From NCBI GenBank assembly GCA_017621815.1, contig JAGASK010000013.1:124001-188000 (forward strand): a stretch of 64,000 nucleotides of DNA. The letters run 5' to 3'. Shown here piece by piece: positions 25,487 to 34,304 of this stretch. The notes below the pieces were generated by a model that was given only the letters and a program-made list of their open reading frames with translations, ran no database searches and was not told the origin of the DNA. This DNA is from Lachnospiraceae bacterium (GTDB lineage Bacteria; Bacillota; Clostridia; Lachnospirales; Lachnospiraceae). Each line of letters opens with the position of its first letter. The stretch's first letter is position 1. A program made the position numbers and the translations under genes.

Positions 25487-26692
25487 ATGGCAAAGTATCT
25501 GTATCGGGCCAGGGACAGACGTGGAAAACTTGAAACAGGAACTATGACGGCGTTGGATGAGGACGATTTATACCGCCGTTTAAAAGAAAAGGATAAATAT
25601 CTGATAGATGCGGAAGATGCTTTTGAGGGCAAGGTACACCATCAGCTGCCGCCCTTAATGCTGTCCGAATTCAACAGGGAGCTGGGGGATATGTTAAGTG
25701 CGGGAGTCACACTGGTTCGTGCGCTGACAATTCTTTCCCAGGAGGAAACGCGAAAACCCAGGGAACGGGTGATACTTTCGCAGATATTGAAACTGGTGCG
25801 TCAGGGAGAATCTGTTTCCGACGCTATGGAAAAGCAGATGGGAGCTTTTCCTCTTCTTATGATTAATATGTACAGGGCAGCAGAAACCAGTGGTTCCCTT
25901 GCAGATACGGCAAAGCGGCTGGCAGTTCATTACGAGAAAGAGCATCAGCTGAATACCAGAATGAGAGGAGCAACAACTTATCCTAAGATTCTCTGCGTTA
26001 TGGCAGTGCTGGTGGTAATTTTTATTATGAGCTTTGTGCTGCCGCAGCTTTCTGATTTGTTTGATTCTTTAACTGTGCTGCCCCTTCCTACCAGAATTCT
26101 GTTCGGAATCAGTTCGTTTATCAGAAATCAATATAAAGTGCTGATTGCAGTGATATTTATTGCTGCGGTAGCTCTTATGATAATTTCCAGAATGCCGGCT
26201 GTTAAGTTTAAAAGGGATGAGTTAAAACTCAGGATTCCTGTTGTGGGAAGACTTCTTTCCGTTATTTATACAGCAAGGTTTGCAAGATGCTTAAGTTCTT
26301 TATATCTGGCAGGAATTCCTATTGTCACAGCCATGCAGACCGTGAAAAAAACTATTGGAAATGAATACATAGAAAGCCAGATTGACAGGGCAATCAGCCT
26401 GCTGCGGGAAGGAAAAAATTTAAGCGAAGCAATAGATTCCATTGATGGTTTTATGAAAAAGCTTTCTTCCGTTATACGTGTGGGCGAGGAAAGCGGAGAC
26501 CTTTCCAAGATGCTTGATTCCATTGCGGATTCCTTTGATTATGAATCGGAGACGGCGGTAAACAGGTTAATCAGCTATCTGGAGCCGCTGTTAATCGTTA
26601 TAATGGCAGTGGTTATCGGTTTTATTATGGTGGCAGTAATGCTGCCTATTTATGATTCTTATTCTGCAATAGGAACAAATGTATACTATTAA
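25487..26692 (+). CDS. pilC: Type IV pilus inner-membrane platform protein PilC (T2SF family)
   Basis: The 401-residue protein has two tandem T2SF domains (residues ~65-190 and ~270-395), each ending in membrane helices: LCVMAVLVVIFIMSFVLPQL, VLIAVIFIAAVALMII, and PLLIVIMAVVIGFIMVAVML. An N-terminal cytoplasmic part (YLYRARDRRGKLETGTM) is typical of GspF/PilC. It couples the assembly ATPase to pilin insertion. Repeated motifs GDMLSAGVTLVRAL and LSSLYLAGIPIVTAM mark the duplicated half. Length is normal. Confidence 0.93.
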   Translation: MAKYLYRARDRRGKLETGTMTALDEDDLYRRLKEKDKYLIDAEDAFEGKVHHQLPPLMLSEFNRELGDMLSAGVTLVRALTILSQEETRKPRERVILSQILKLVRQGESVSDAMEKQMGAFPLLMINMYRAAETSGSLADTAKRLAVHYEKEHQLNTRMRGATTYPKILCVMAVLVVIFIMSFVLPQLSDLFDSLTVLPLPTRILFGISSFIRNQYKVLIAVIFIAAVALMIISRMPAVKFKRDELKLRIPVVGRLLSVIYTARFARCLSSLYLAGIPIVTAMQTVKKTIGNEYIESQIDRAISLLREGKNLSEAIDSIDGFMKKLSSVIRVGEESGDLSKMLDSIADSFDYESETAVNRLISYLEPLLIVIMAVVIGFIMVAVMLPIYDSYSAIGTNVYY

Positions 26693-26704
26693 AGGGGTGG
26701 TAAA

Positions 26705-28120
26705 GTGGCTGCAATTCTATATTTATCTAATAAACTGGTCCAGATGGTGGAAGCAAAAGGAAAAGGAAGAACTGTTGAGGTACAGAATGTCTGGCAGGAG
26801 GAGGCTCCTGAAGGAAGTATCATTAACGGGATTATTACGGATGAAGAAGCATTTCTGGCCTGGATTAAGGAATTTTTCGCAAAGAATAAGCTCCCCAGAA
26901 AAGAAATTGCTTTGGTTGTGAACAGTTCCCAGTTTACTCACAGGGTATTGGAATTTCCAAAGGTAAAGGATGCCGAAATCAAAAAAATGATTCCCAGGGA
27001 ATTTGCCGAGCAGAGGACGGAGAATACATTATTTACCTATTATATACTGGATGGAGAGGCTTCTTCCAAAAAACAGAAACTGCTGGCGACGGCGGTTGAG
27101 AAGGAGTTTCTGATGTCTTATATCAGTTTTTTCAGACAGGCAGGCATCGAAATCTGTTCCATAGATTCGGGAATCAGTACTTTTGTACGTCTGTTTATGA
27201 ACTCACCTGAAATTGCAAATAGAACATGCATTGTCCAGATTCTTGACGGTCAGGAAGTAATCAGCATGCTTTTTGTAAAGGGAATGTACTATTATTCCCA
27301 GAAAAACAGAATTTTTTCGGATAATCTTCCCCAAGAACTTGGCTCCATTACAGGAAAGCTCCTGCAGTTTGCAACCTCACAGCAGATTAAAGAACCCATT
27401 GATACCATGTATCTTTGCGGAGACGGGCAGAATGAGCTGAAGGGAGAAATGATTGACAGCCGGATTTTTACGGGAAATAAAGTCATTTTCACAGACAGAA
27501 ATGTGAAGCGGAAAAATGTGGAATTTATCTATTCCGCAGGCTTCTTTTTAGGCAAAAAGCAGGGCATGTCATTTTACAGACAGCTCAGACAGGAGAAGAA
27601 AAAGCAAAAGGAATTCTTAAGCCTGCTGCTTCCGTCGGGGGCAGTTATCCTTGTGGGACTGCTTGTTACGGCAATTATGGGAAATACTTATTTCTCGGGA
27701 ACTCAGGAATTGAAAAAACTGCAAAATACCATGCATGAAAAGGAAATGGCAAATAACAATGCCAGCTATGAACTGGCCCTTGCCAGCATAGATGCCATGA
27801 AAAATAAAATGGAAGTGGTGGAAGGAATATGGCTTCATCTGATGAGTTATCCTACCATTAACTCTTCTGTGGAACAGGTGCTTGAGGAATGTGCCCAGGG
27901 CGGGGTTTCGGTGGAAATCAAGAGCTTTCAGAGGGACAGCGGCGTGCTTACTTTGGAAGCATCGGCAGCTGACATAAGAAGCATTAACGGATTCATAGCG
28001 GCTCTGCAGGAAAAAGAACTGTTTGAAGCTGTGGATTACAGCGGCTATACCTATGTTAGCGGGCTTGACAGCTATAATATTCACGTAGTCTGCTGCATGG
28101 CAGAAGGTGCAGGCAGATAA
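26705..28120 (+). CDS. PilM-PilN fusion protein of the type IV pilus
   Basis: GTG 26705 behind AGGGGTGG gives 471 residues. Residues 1-~285 are a PilM actin-like domain (LVVNSSQFTHRVLEFPKVKD, ATAVEKEFLMSYISFFRQAG, CSIDSGISTFVRLF). Residues ~300-471 have the PilN layout: a basic stretch (RQEKKKQKE), one membrane helix (LPSGAVILVGLLVTAIMGNT), a coiled coil and a small ferredoxin-like periplasmic domain (VSVEIKSFQRDSGVLTLEAS). In most bacteria these are two genes. Here one polypeptide would span the membrane and contact PilO, encoded next. Confidence 0.85.
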   Translation: MAAILYLSNKLVQMVEAKGKGRTVEVQNVWQEEAPEGSIINGIITDEEAFLAWIKEFFAKNKLPRKEIALVVNSSQFTHRVLEFPKVKDAEIKKMIPREFAEQRTENTLFTYYILDGEASSKKQKLLATAVEKEFLMSYISFFRQAGIEICSIDSGISTFVRLFMNSPEIANRTCIVQILDGQEVISMLFVKGMYYYSQKNRIFSDNLPQELGSITGKLLQFATSQQIKEPIDTMYLCGDGQNELKGEMIDSRIFTGNKVIFTDRNVKRKNVEFIYSAGFFLGKKQGMSFYRQLRQEKKKQKEFLSLLLPSGAVILVGLLVTAIMGNTYFSGTQELKKLQNTMHEKEMANNNASYELALASIDAMKNKMEVVEGIWLHLMSYPTINSSVEQVLEECAQGGVSVEIKSFQRDSGVLTLEASAADIRSINGFIAALQEKELFEAVDYSGYTYVSGLDSYNIHVVCCMAEGAGR

Positions 28121-28132
28121 GGAGGCGGAAAA

Positions 28133-28912
28133 ATGAATTTAACGGTAACGGAAAGTGATAAAAAACTGCTTTCATTTCTGGCTGCATTTATACTTGCGGT
28201 AATATTTATTTTCTTTATTATTAAGCCTCTGGCTGATAAAAACAGTCAGCTGGAAAGTGAGATAGCTGATGCCAAAGAACAGGAAGTTTTAGTTGATATG
28301 TCCGCTTCCATGGCTGGTGATATGTCAGCTGCAGAGCAGGAAATCAGAGAAAAGACAGAGCAGGTATTACAGCGCTTTTATCCCATGCTGAAAAGCCATG
28401 AAGCGGAAAATATGGTGACAGTACTTATGCTGAATCACGGGCTTAAGGTCAATAATCTGTCTATTGTCATGCCTGAAAAGGAAAGCGCCTTAAAGTGGTA
28501 TCAATATTCGGAAAATGCAAATGAACCTGCCGGGCAGGAAAGCAGTGAAGAGGCGTTAAATGAACTGCCGGAAAGCAGCTTTGGCGTTTACACGGCAAGA
28601 ATTACCTGTACGGCTGAGGGTTCCCGGGAAAATCTGATGGCGCTGGTGGATGATATTTCCATAAATTATCCGGCTATCAGCATTCTTTCCGCAGAATGGT
28701 CTGCAGCCCAAAAGCCGGCTCCGGCAGAAAATACTTATGCGGAAGCACTTGATAAGACAGAAGCAGATGATGCGGAAGAAGCCGATGAAACGGAAGTAAA
28801 TGAAGAAGCAAACGCAGATGCGGCAGAAGAAACGGTGAATGAATCTGTTGCTTTTACAGGGGAATCGGGAAGTCTTACGATTAGTTTGGAAATATATATG
28901 TGCAAGCAATAG
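28133..28912 (+). CDS. PilO-like type IV pilus alignment protein
   Basis: The 259-residue protein has a short cytoplasmic N-terminus, one membrane helix (FLAAFILAVIFIFFIIKPLA, residues ~16-36), a coiled coil (residues 38-90) and a small extracytoplasmic domain. An unusual acidic, Glu/Ala/Asp-rich low-complexity insert lies at about residues 200-240. Order after the PilM-PilN fusion and the general layout identify it as the PilO partner; sequence similarity within this family is weak. ATG 28133 follows AAGGAGGCGG. Confidence 0.75.
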   Translation: MNLTVTESDKKLLSFLAAFILAVIFIFFIIKPLADKNSQLESEIADAKEQEVLVDMSASMAGDMSAAEQEIREKTEQVLQRFYPMLKSHEAENMVTVLMLNHGLKVNNLSIVMPEKESALKWYQYSENANEPAGQESSEEALNELPESSFGVYTARITCTAEGSRENLMALVDDISINYPAISILSAEWSAAQKPAPAENTYAEALDKTEADDAEEADETEVNEEANADAAEETVNESVAFTGESGSLTISLEIYMCKQ

Positions 28913-28936
28913 CTTGAGTTACCCGGGAGGATTAAA

Positions 28937-30619
28937 ATGGAAGCAATGACCGGCAAAAACTTAAAAATCGGTGATGTGTTAAAGGAGCAGGGCTATTTAA
29001 CGGAAGAAGACCTGAATAAAGCCCTGGAAATCCAAAAGCAGAGCAGCGGAAAGCGTCTCGGACAGGTGCTCATTGAACAGGGATATATTACGGAAAACCA
29101 AATGCTTCAGGCTATGGCTGCGAAAATGGACTGTCAGGTGGTCAGCATTGATACACTTTCCGTAGAAATAGCGGCTGTAGGGAAAATTCCCATTCAGGTT
29201 GCGCAGAAATACTGCATGCTGGCAATCGGAAATGAAGGCGGCAGGCTTCAGGTAATTGTGAATGACCCGCTGAATTTTTATGGACTTGAGGATGTGCGTC
29301 AGATTACAGGAATGGAGCTTGAAATTCTGCTCAGTGAGAAAGCCCCCCTGGAAAAGGCAATCCGCTATTACTATTCCGAAATATCAGCAAAAAAGGCAGC
29401 ACTTAAGGCAAATGAAGTTACTAAGGCTGTTGTGGAGGAAATGGAAGTGGAGGACGGCGAGGATGATACTCCCGTCATCAATCTTTTAAACAGTTTAATC
29501 CAGAGAGCTTACAGTGCAGGCGCCAGCGATATTCATATTGAACCTTTTGAAGATAAAACCTCAGTGAGAATGAGAATAGACGGCACTATTGTGGAATATG
29601 TTACGTTGAAGGTAAGTGTACATAATTCATTGATTGCCAGAATTAAAATCCTTTCGGAACTGGATATAGCGGAGAGGAGACGTCCCCAGGACGGTCACTT
29701 TAAGGTAAAGCAGCCTGACGGTTTCTTAAATATCCGTGTATCCGTAATCCCTACGGTATTCGGGGAAAAAGCAGTGCTCAGGCTTTTATCGGGAAATGCC
29801 AGAATCGATAACAGCAAAACTATGGGAATGATGCAGGATGATTATGAAAAATTCCAGAAAATGCTTCGTTCCCCTAACGGAATTATTTATCTGACAGGTC
29901 CTACCGGTTCAGGAAAAACAACAACTCTTTATATGGTGTTGGAAGAACTTTCATCAAGAAATGTCAATATCTCCACCATTGAAGACCCGGTAGAAAAAAA
30001 TATACCTAAAGTGAATCAGATGCAGGTCAACACTTTGGCAGGGCTGACTTTTGAAAGAGGCCTTAGGGCGCTTCTTCGTCAGGACCCCGATATTATCATG
30101 GTAGGTGAAACAAGAGATACGGAAACCGCCTCCATATCAGTGCGTTCCGCCCTTACAGGTCATTTGGTATTTTCCACGCTGCATACCAATGATGCGGCTT
30201 CTTCCGCAATCCGTCTTAAGGATATGGGACTTGAGCCTTATCTGATAGCCAATTCCATGGTGGGTGTTGTTGCCCAGAGACTGATGAGGAAGGTCTGCAG
30301 GGATTGTGCGGCTGAGGTTGAGCCGACAGAAGAGGAAACAGCATTTTTAGGTGAAAAACTGCCCCGCATAAAGAAAGCCTGCGGCTGTCCGGCCTGCAAC
30401 AATACGGGCTATAAAGGAAGAATAGCGGTTCATGAAATCCTTCAGATAGATAAGCAGGTGCGCAAAATGATAACGGAAAGCGCTCCGGTAGAGGAAATCA
30501 AGGAATATGCAGTGAAAAAGCAGAATATGAGAACTTTAAAGCAGTGTGCCCTGCATTATTTGCGGGAAGGCATTACAACCATGGAAGAGGTTTTGAAGGT
30601 TGCTTATTATGAAGAATAA
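28937..30619 (+). CDS. pilB: Type IV pilus assembly ATPase PilB/GspE
   Basis: The 560-residue ATPase has an N-terminal MshEN domain (GDVLKEQGYLTEEDLNKALE) and the catalytic GspE core. The core carries Walker A GPTGSGKTTT (about residue 320), Asp box DIHIEPFEDKTSVRMRIDGT, Walker B DPDIIMVGETRD and the His box HTNDA. A tetracysteine zinc site follows (CRDCAAE and CGCPACNNTGYKGR). It powers pilin extension through PilC. No PilT retraction ATPase is encoded here. Start ATG 28937 follows GGGAGG. The next gene starts before this one ends. Confidence 0.95.
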   Translation: MEAMTGKNLKIGDVLKEQGYLTEEDLNKALEIQKQSSGKRLGQVLIEQGYITENQMLQAMAAKMDCQVVSIDTLSVEIAAVGKIPIQVAQKYCMLAIGNEGGRLQVIVNDPLNFYGLEDVRQITGMELEILLSEKAPLEKAIRYYYSEISAKKAALKANEVTKAVVEEMEVEDGEDDTPVINLLNSLIQRAYSAGASDIHIEPFEDKTSVRMRIDGTIVEYVTLKVSVHNSLIARIKILSELDIAERRRPQDGHFKVKQPDGFLNIRVSVIPTVFGEKAVLRLLSGNARIDNSKTMGMMQDDYEKFQKMLRSPNGIIYLTGPTGSGKTTTLYMVLEELSSRNVNISTIEDPVEKNIPKVNQMQVNTLAGLTFERGLRALLRQDPDIIMVGETRDTETASISVRSALTGHLVFSTLHTNDAASSAIRLKDMGLEPYLIANSMVGVVAQRLMRKVCRDCAAEVEPTEEETAFLGEKLPRIKKACGCPACNNTGYKGRIAVHEILQIDKQVRKMITESAPVEEIKEYAVKKQNMRTLKQCALHYLREGITTMEEVLKVAYYEE

Positions 30620-31241
30620 AAATCATGGGTTTACGCTGGTTGAGCTGATGGTTACTTTTGTGATTCTGCTGATATTGGCATCCATGAGCATTGCAGGCGT
30701 GCTGGCATATCAGGATTTTGCCGATTTTAAGCGGCAGAATAATTACGCCCAGACTTTGTTTGTGGCGGCACAGTCACAGCTCACCGGCTACAGCGTCAGG
30801 GGAGAAACGGAAAAGCTGAAGGATGTGCCGGCAGAAATATTGCAGCTTGATACAATTACGGTACCTTCCGGAAAAAGCGCAGCTGAAAGCCCGGGAGGAG
30901 AAAATGCAAAAAGAGGTACTGTTTATTACCTTACCGGAACCCGTGAAAACTATGAAAAATATCTGGCGGGAGAATACAGGGATAAAACAGATGCTGCCAG
31001 CAGAAGATACCAGGCGCTGTATGATGTATTTGATGAGTATCTTATGGATAAATCTATATTGTCAGCAGCGATTGCGCTTGAGTATAATCCTGACAGCGGG
31101 CTTGTATACAGTGTGCTTTACAGTGATAAAAATGCTTCCTTTACCTATACGGATAAAAATAAGGACGGCAGAGTTAATATCTGCAGCCGGAGGGAAGGGT
31201 ATAGAAGTGAATATCTGATTGGGTATTATGGAGTGGACTGA
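30609..31241 (+). CDS. Type IV minor pilin (prepilin-type N-terminus)
   Basis: From ATG 30609 (GAAGG upstream; the TTG at 30600 is less likely) the product has 210 residues and overlaps pilB by 11 bp. A short leader MKNKNHG precedes G^FTLVELMVTFVILLILAS, the prepilin peptidase site with Glu+5. The soluble domain of ~170 residues has no cysteine pair until CSRREGYRSEYL near the end. Its size and position suggest a minor pilin or initiation-complex subunit. Confidence 0.85.
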   Translation: MKNKNHGFTLVELMVTFVILLILASMSIAGVLAYQDFADFKRQNNYAQTLFVAAQSQLTGYSVRGETEKLKDVPAEILQLDTITVPSGKSAAESPGGENAKRGTVYYLTGTRENYEKYLAGEYRDKTDAASRRYQALYDVFDEYLMDKSILSAAIALEYNPDSGLVYSVLYSDKNASFTYTDKNKDGRVNICSRREGYRSEYLIGYYGVD

Positions 31242-31259
31242 AAAGGGAGGCTTTTTCTG

Positions 31260-31841
31260 GTGGATAAAAAAAATGCGGGAGTAACCACCATAGTAGTGGT
31301 ATGCGTCATGGCGATTATCATGGTTCTCTCACTGGGACTTTTTCTGACGGCTTCCGTTCTTATGAAAACAGCAGGTAAAACAGCAGCAGCAGAACAGAGC
31401 AGGATTCTGGCTGTAAGCCTCAGTGAGGAAATAGAAAAACAGATGACAGGCAGCGGCTCTGTGTACGAAAGCAGGCTGGAAGAGGACTCTGCACGGGCAG
31501 AGAATTTTTACAGCATTTCCTTATGGCATTATATTAAACAGAATATTTCTGACGGTTCCTGGTCCTATTACGAAGAACCCGGTGAACCTGTACACAGCAG
31601 GGAAAATGCTGTAAGGACTTTTCAAATGGACTCTTCCGGTATTGCCGGGGAAATTGCCGCAACTGTTATTTCTCTTTATTGGACGCCGGATGAAACAGGC
31701 AGAAAGCCGGGGCAGCTGGTAATCAAAACGACAGTGACAGTGAAGGAACAAACCTGTACCATTACGGATGTATACAGTCTTAAGACCCTGGGGGAGAACG
31801 GATATGAGAGCTGGAAGTGGGAGCATGTTGATAAAAGGTAA
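31260..31841 (+). CDS. PilX-like minor pilus protein
   Basis: GTG 31260 lies nine bases after GGGAGG and gives 193 residues. A short basic start (MDKKNAG) is followed directly by a hydrophobic helix (TTIVVVCVMAIIMVLSLGLF) without the usual Glu+5, then a soluble beta-rich domain. This resembles the PilX/GspK class of atypical pseudopilins. It overlaps the next gene by 17 bp. Family assignment rests on context and topology. Confidence 0.7.
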   Translation: MDKKNAGVTTIVVVCVMAIIMVLSLGLFLTASVLMKTAGKTAAAEQSRILAVSLSEEIEKQMTGSGSVYESRLEEDSARAENFYSISLWHYIKQNISDGSWSYYEEPGEPVHSRENAVRTFQMDSSGIAGEIAATVISLYWTPDETGRKPGQLVIKTTVTVKEQTCTITDVYSLKTLGENGYESWKWEHVDKR

Positions 31842-32184
31842 AGGCAGAAAAAAGAAAAATGACAGAGGAACTTCCATGATAACGGTGGTGATTTCCTTTG
31901 CCCTCTTAATGATATTTGTGACGGGCTTTTTTAAGGTTCAGAGGGTTTCCGAAAACATGATGATGAGCGCCAGGGATTTGCTTGTTAATAACAGGGAATT
32001 AATAAAGGCTTATTATCTGGAAGAAACGGACAATTTTGCGGTTGCAGAAAATATACGCCTTTCCTTCAGCGGAGAAGCGGGAGGCTTTTATATGGATACA
32101 ACCTTGTACCGTGCGGAAAAAGAAGGTCTGACCGGCACTGTTTATTATTATGAATCAGGGGAAGGAGAGAGTGCTTCGCAGTGA
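31825..32184 (+). CDS. Small membrane pilus-operon protein (pseudopilin-like)
   Basis: ATG 31825, preceded by GGAAGTGGGAG, gives 119 residues. A basic N-terminus (KGKGRKKKNDRG) and a hydrophobic helix (TSMITVVISFALLMIFVTGF) lead to an 85-residue soluble part with little predicted fold. The G-T-S junction resembles a prepilin site lacking Glu+5. The frame is open from 31768, but that region overlaps the preceding gene and lacks an RBS. No family recognised. Confidence 0.65.
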   Translation: MLIKGKGRKKKNDRGTSMITVVISFALLMIFVTGFFKVQRVSENMMMSARDLLVNNRELIKAYYLEETDNFAVAENIRLSFSGEAGGFYMDTTLYRAEKEGLTGTVYYYESGEGESASQ

Positions 32185-32756
32185 AACGGGAATTAAAAAA
32201 TGATAATGCAGGCATGACTCTGGCGGAACTGATTGTTACCTTTGCACTTATGGGAATTTTTCTGGCTGCGGTAGCCACAGTCATTTCTTCTTCGGTGGTG
32301 GTTCAGAGTGAATTGACCGGAACCATGTATGCGGAAAGCGTGGGGGAAACCCTGCTTGATAAAATAACTGGTGAAATAGCGGCAGCTAAGGTTTCGGAGG
32401 GCAAGGCGATTGTTGTGGGGAAGGTCCTGAAAGGAGAAAATGACCTGGGAGAAGGTGTTTCCTTCTATGACAGAAACGGTCAGAAATCGTGCTTTCTGGT
32501 AGAAGACGGACTGCTTGTCATGAAGGCCGATAGTGACTGGAAAATGGATGCCGGAGCTTATATGGGCTACAGGATAACGGATTTTCGGGTTAACAGGCTG
32601 AATGATAAAAATGTATTTGAAGTGATTATTAAAATTAAAAATTTGAAAACAGGATTTGAATATACTGCTTCCAGAGCTGTGCAAAGTTACAATTTCAGAA
32701 CGCAGCAGGATTATGACAAAATTGTGGAAGAAGATATTGTAATTGCAAGTGAATAA
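32181..32756 (+). CDS. Type IV minor pilin (prepilin-type N-terminus)
   Basis: GTG 32181 overlaps the preceding stop (GTGA). The 191-residue product has leader MKRELKNDNAG and the site G^MTLAELIVTFALMGIFLA with Glu+5, followed by a mainly beta soluble domain (VSFYDRNGQKSCFLVEDGLL). It is the last gene of the pilus operon. Together with 30609 and 31260 it probably forms the tip complex. Confidence 0.82.
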   Translation: MKRELKNDNAGMTLAELIVTFALMGIFLAAVATVISSSVVVQSELTGTMYAESVGETLLDKITGEIAAAKVSEGKAIVVGKVLKGENDLGEGVSFYDRNGQKSCFLVEDGLLVMKADSDWKMDAGAYMGYRITDFRVNRLNDKNVFEVIIKIKNLKTGFEYTASRAVQSYNFRTQQDYDKIVEEDIVIASE

Positions 32757-32850
32757 ACAAAAAGAAAAGAGCCATACTATCTAATGATTAAAGTAACAAA
32801 AAAGCCTGCAAAAGCTTTTGGTTATGTAAAAATTAAGGAGGTAAGATAGG

Positions 32851-33165
32851 ATGGCTCAATTAGATTGTGCAGTAGAAAACTGCGCTTACAATAAGAGCAA
32901 CTGCTGTTGCAAGGGTGATATTATGGTAGGCGGAAAGCGTGCCTGCTGTGACGATGACACATGCTGTGAAAGCTTTAAAAATGAAAAAAGAGACAGCTTT
33001 ACAAGCGCTCTGGAGCATCCCTGCAGAACAATCAGCATCGATTGTGAAGCGGTCAGATGTGTGTATAACAATAATTATAAATGTATTGCGGAGCATGTGG
33101 ATATAAAGGGCTGCGGAGCAGAAGACTGCAGGGAGACAGCCTGCGCAACTTTTGCGGAGAAATAA
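32851..33165 (+). CDS. DUF1540 protein with two cysteine-rich repeats
   Basis: The 104-residue protein starts at ATG 32851 after AAGGAGGT. It has two copies of the DUF1540 cysteine pattern: CAVENCAYNKSNCCCKG...CCDDDTCCESF and CEAVRCVYNNNYKCIAEHVD then CRETACATF. The spacing suggests metal (probably zinc) binding. The family is widespread in clostridia and has no proven role. It is monocistronic, with a terminator at 33211-33256. Confidence 0.88.
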   Translation: MAQLDCAVENCAYNKSNCCCKGDIMVGGKRACCDDDTCCESFKNEKRDSFTSALEHPCRTISIDCEAVRCVYNNNYKCIAEHVDIKGCGAEDCRETACATFAEK

Positions 33166-33210
33166 GCAATCAGTCAGGGAAATTTTAAGGGCATTAGGAT
33201 TATGAAACGG

Positions 33211-33256
33211 CGGCCGGTCTTACATAACCAGAAGGTGTGGGACTGACCGCTTTTTG
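33211..33256 (+). terminator. Terminator after the DUF1540 gene
   Basis: Left arm GCGGCCGGTC and right arm GACTGACCGC form a 10-bp stem with G-U pairs, followed by TTTTT. Confidence 0.65.
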
Positions 33257-33354
33257 ATATTTAGGGCTTGAAGCAGCATGGAAAATATGATTAAATAATA
33301 ATAGTGTCGTTTTTTTGACACAGTAGAAAACATGGATTCAGGGCAGGTTGTATT

Positions 33355-33999
33355 ATGACGGGAATGAAATGGAAGAGCGCATTTCTCAGCCTTATGATTA
33401 TGGGGCTTTTGGGGACATGTGCCTGCCAAAAGGAAGTAGTAACGGTAGCGGATATTCAGAGTGATGAAGAAGCCGGCAAGTACATAGAAATGAAAGAATT
33501 TGAATTGAAGGAAACAGAGGAAGAAAGCGGAAGGGAAGAAGTACAATACTGTGTTGTTCTGATTCCCGAAGGATATCATGAATCCGAACAGATTCCGGGT
33601 ATGTATCTTCATGAAAGAACGCCTCTTGACTCTTCCAATATTTATTACACGGTTTCGGAAGGAAAAAACGGCGGGCAGGTCTCTGATTCCCTGACAGAGA
33701 AAGCTTATAAAGAAACCATAGAAAAAGCATTTCAGGAAAAGGGGCAGGACGTAGAACTCGAAATTGATTCTTTTGAAGAACTTTCCATGGACGGTATTCC
33801 TGCATATAAAATAAGAAGCTGTTATGAAACGGATGGAAATAGAATCCAGCAGCTTACTTATCTGGTGCTGGCAGAGAACACTTATACCATAACCTACAGC
33901 CAGTCCGAGGATGATGAATTGCTGGCTGACTTTGAAATTTCTGACGGAGAAATCAAGCTGGTTAAAGAAGACAGCGTGGAGATGGCTGTAAAAAATTAA
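33355..33999 (+). CDS. Putative lipoprotein of unknown function
   Basis: The 214-residue protein begins with a signal sequence (MKWKSAFLSLMIMGLLGTCA then C). A lipobox-like cysteine is at residue ~22 or 24, though neither fits the consensus perfectly. The mature part is strongly acidic and shows an alternating beta pattern (EGYHESEQIPGMYLHERTPL, IPAYKIRSCYETDGNRIQQL, YLVLAENTYTITYSQS). This resembles small lipoproteins that clostridia carry in many copies. No catalytic motif. No obvious operon partner. Confidence 0.75.
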   Translation: MTGMKWKSAFLSLMIMGLLGTCACQKEVVTVADIQSDEEAGKYIEMKEFELKETEEESGREEVQYCVVLIPEGYHESEQIPGMYLHERTPLDSSNIYYTVSEGKNGGQVSDSLTEKAYKETIEKAFQEKGQDVELEIDSFEELSMDGIPAYKIRSCYETDGNRIQQLTYLVLAENTYTITYSQSEDDELLADFEISDGEIKLVKEDSVEMAVKN

Positions 34000-34007
34000 A
34001 ATAAGTA

Positions 34008-34036
34008 TTGACTTTTATATTATAAGGTGATATAGT
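34008..34036 (+). promoter_or_regulatory. Promoter of the infC-rpmI-rplT operon
   Basis: TTGACT (34008-34013), a 17-base spacer and TATAGT (34031-34036). Confidence 0.65.
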
Positions 34037-34304
34037 TATTTAGCGTGTGAAGAACGCATTTATAATCAAGCAGAGTATCCACTCTCACCCTGCGGCAAAC
34101 GGGCTGGCAGGCGTTCATAGTAAAATCAGCCAAAGGTGCATTCATAAGTGCTTTTACTGAATAAAACCGCACAATGCCGCGCAGGCATGATGTGGGGTTA
34201 CTTGGAACATTTAAGGTGGATAGTTATGCTGTCCACTATTTTTTATGCTTATTGAGCAGGTTATGTTTAATAAGATATCACTTTTCTTGTAGGAGGGAAA
34301 AACC
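34037..34304 (+). promoter_or_regulatory. Attenuated leader of infC-rpmI-rplT (L20-type)
   Basis: A 270-base untranslated leader with several stem-forming segments ends in a terminator (34215-34222 with 34230-34237, then TATTTTTTAT to 34246). The infC RBS AGGAGGG comes ~45 bases later. In low-GC Firmicutes this operon is autoregulated by L20 binding to its leader. Assignment here rests on position and the terminator; the exact L20 site was not modelled. Confidence 0.65.
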
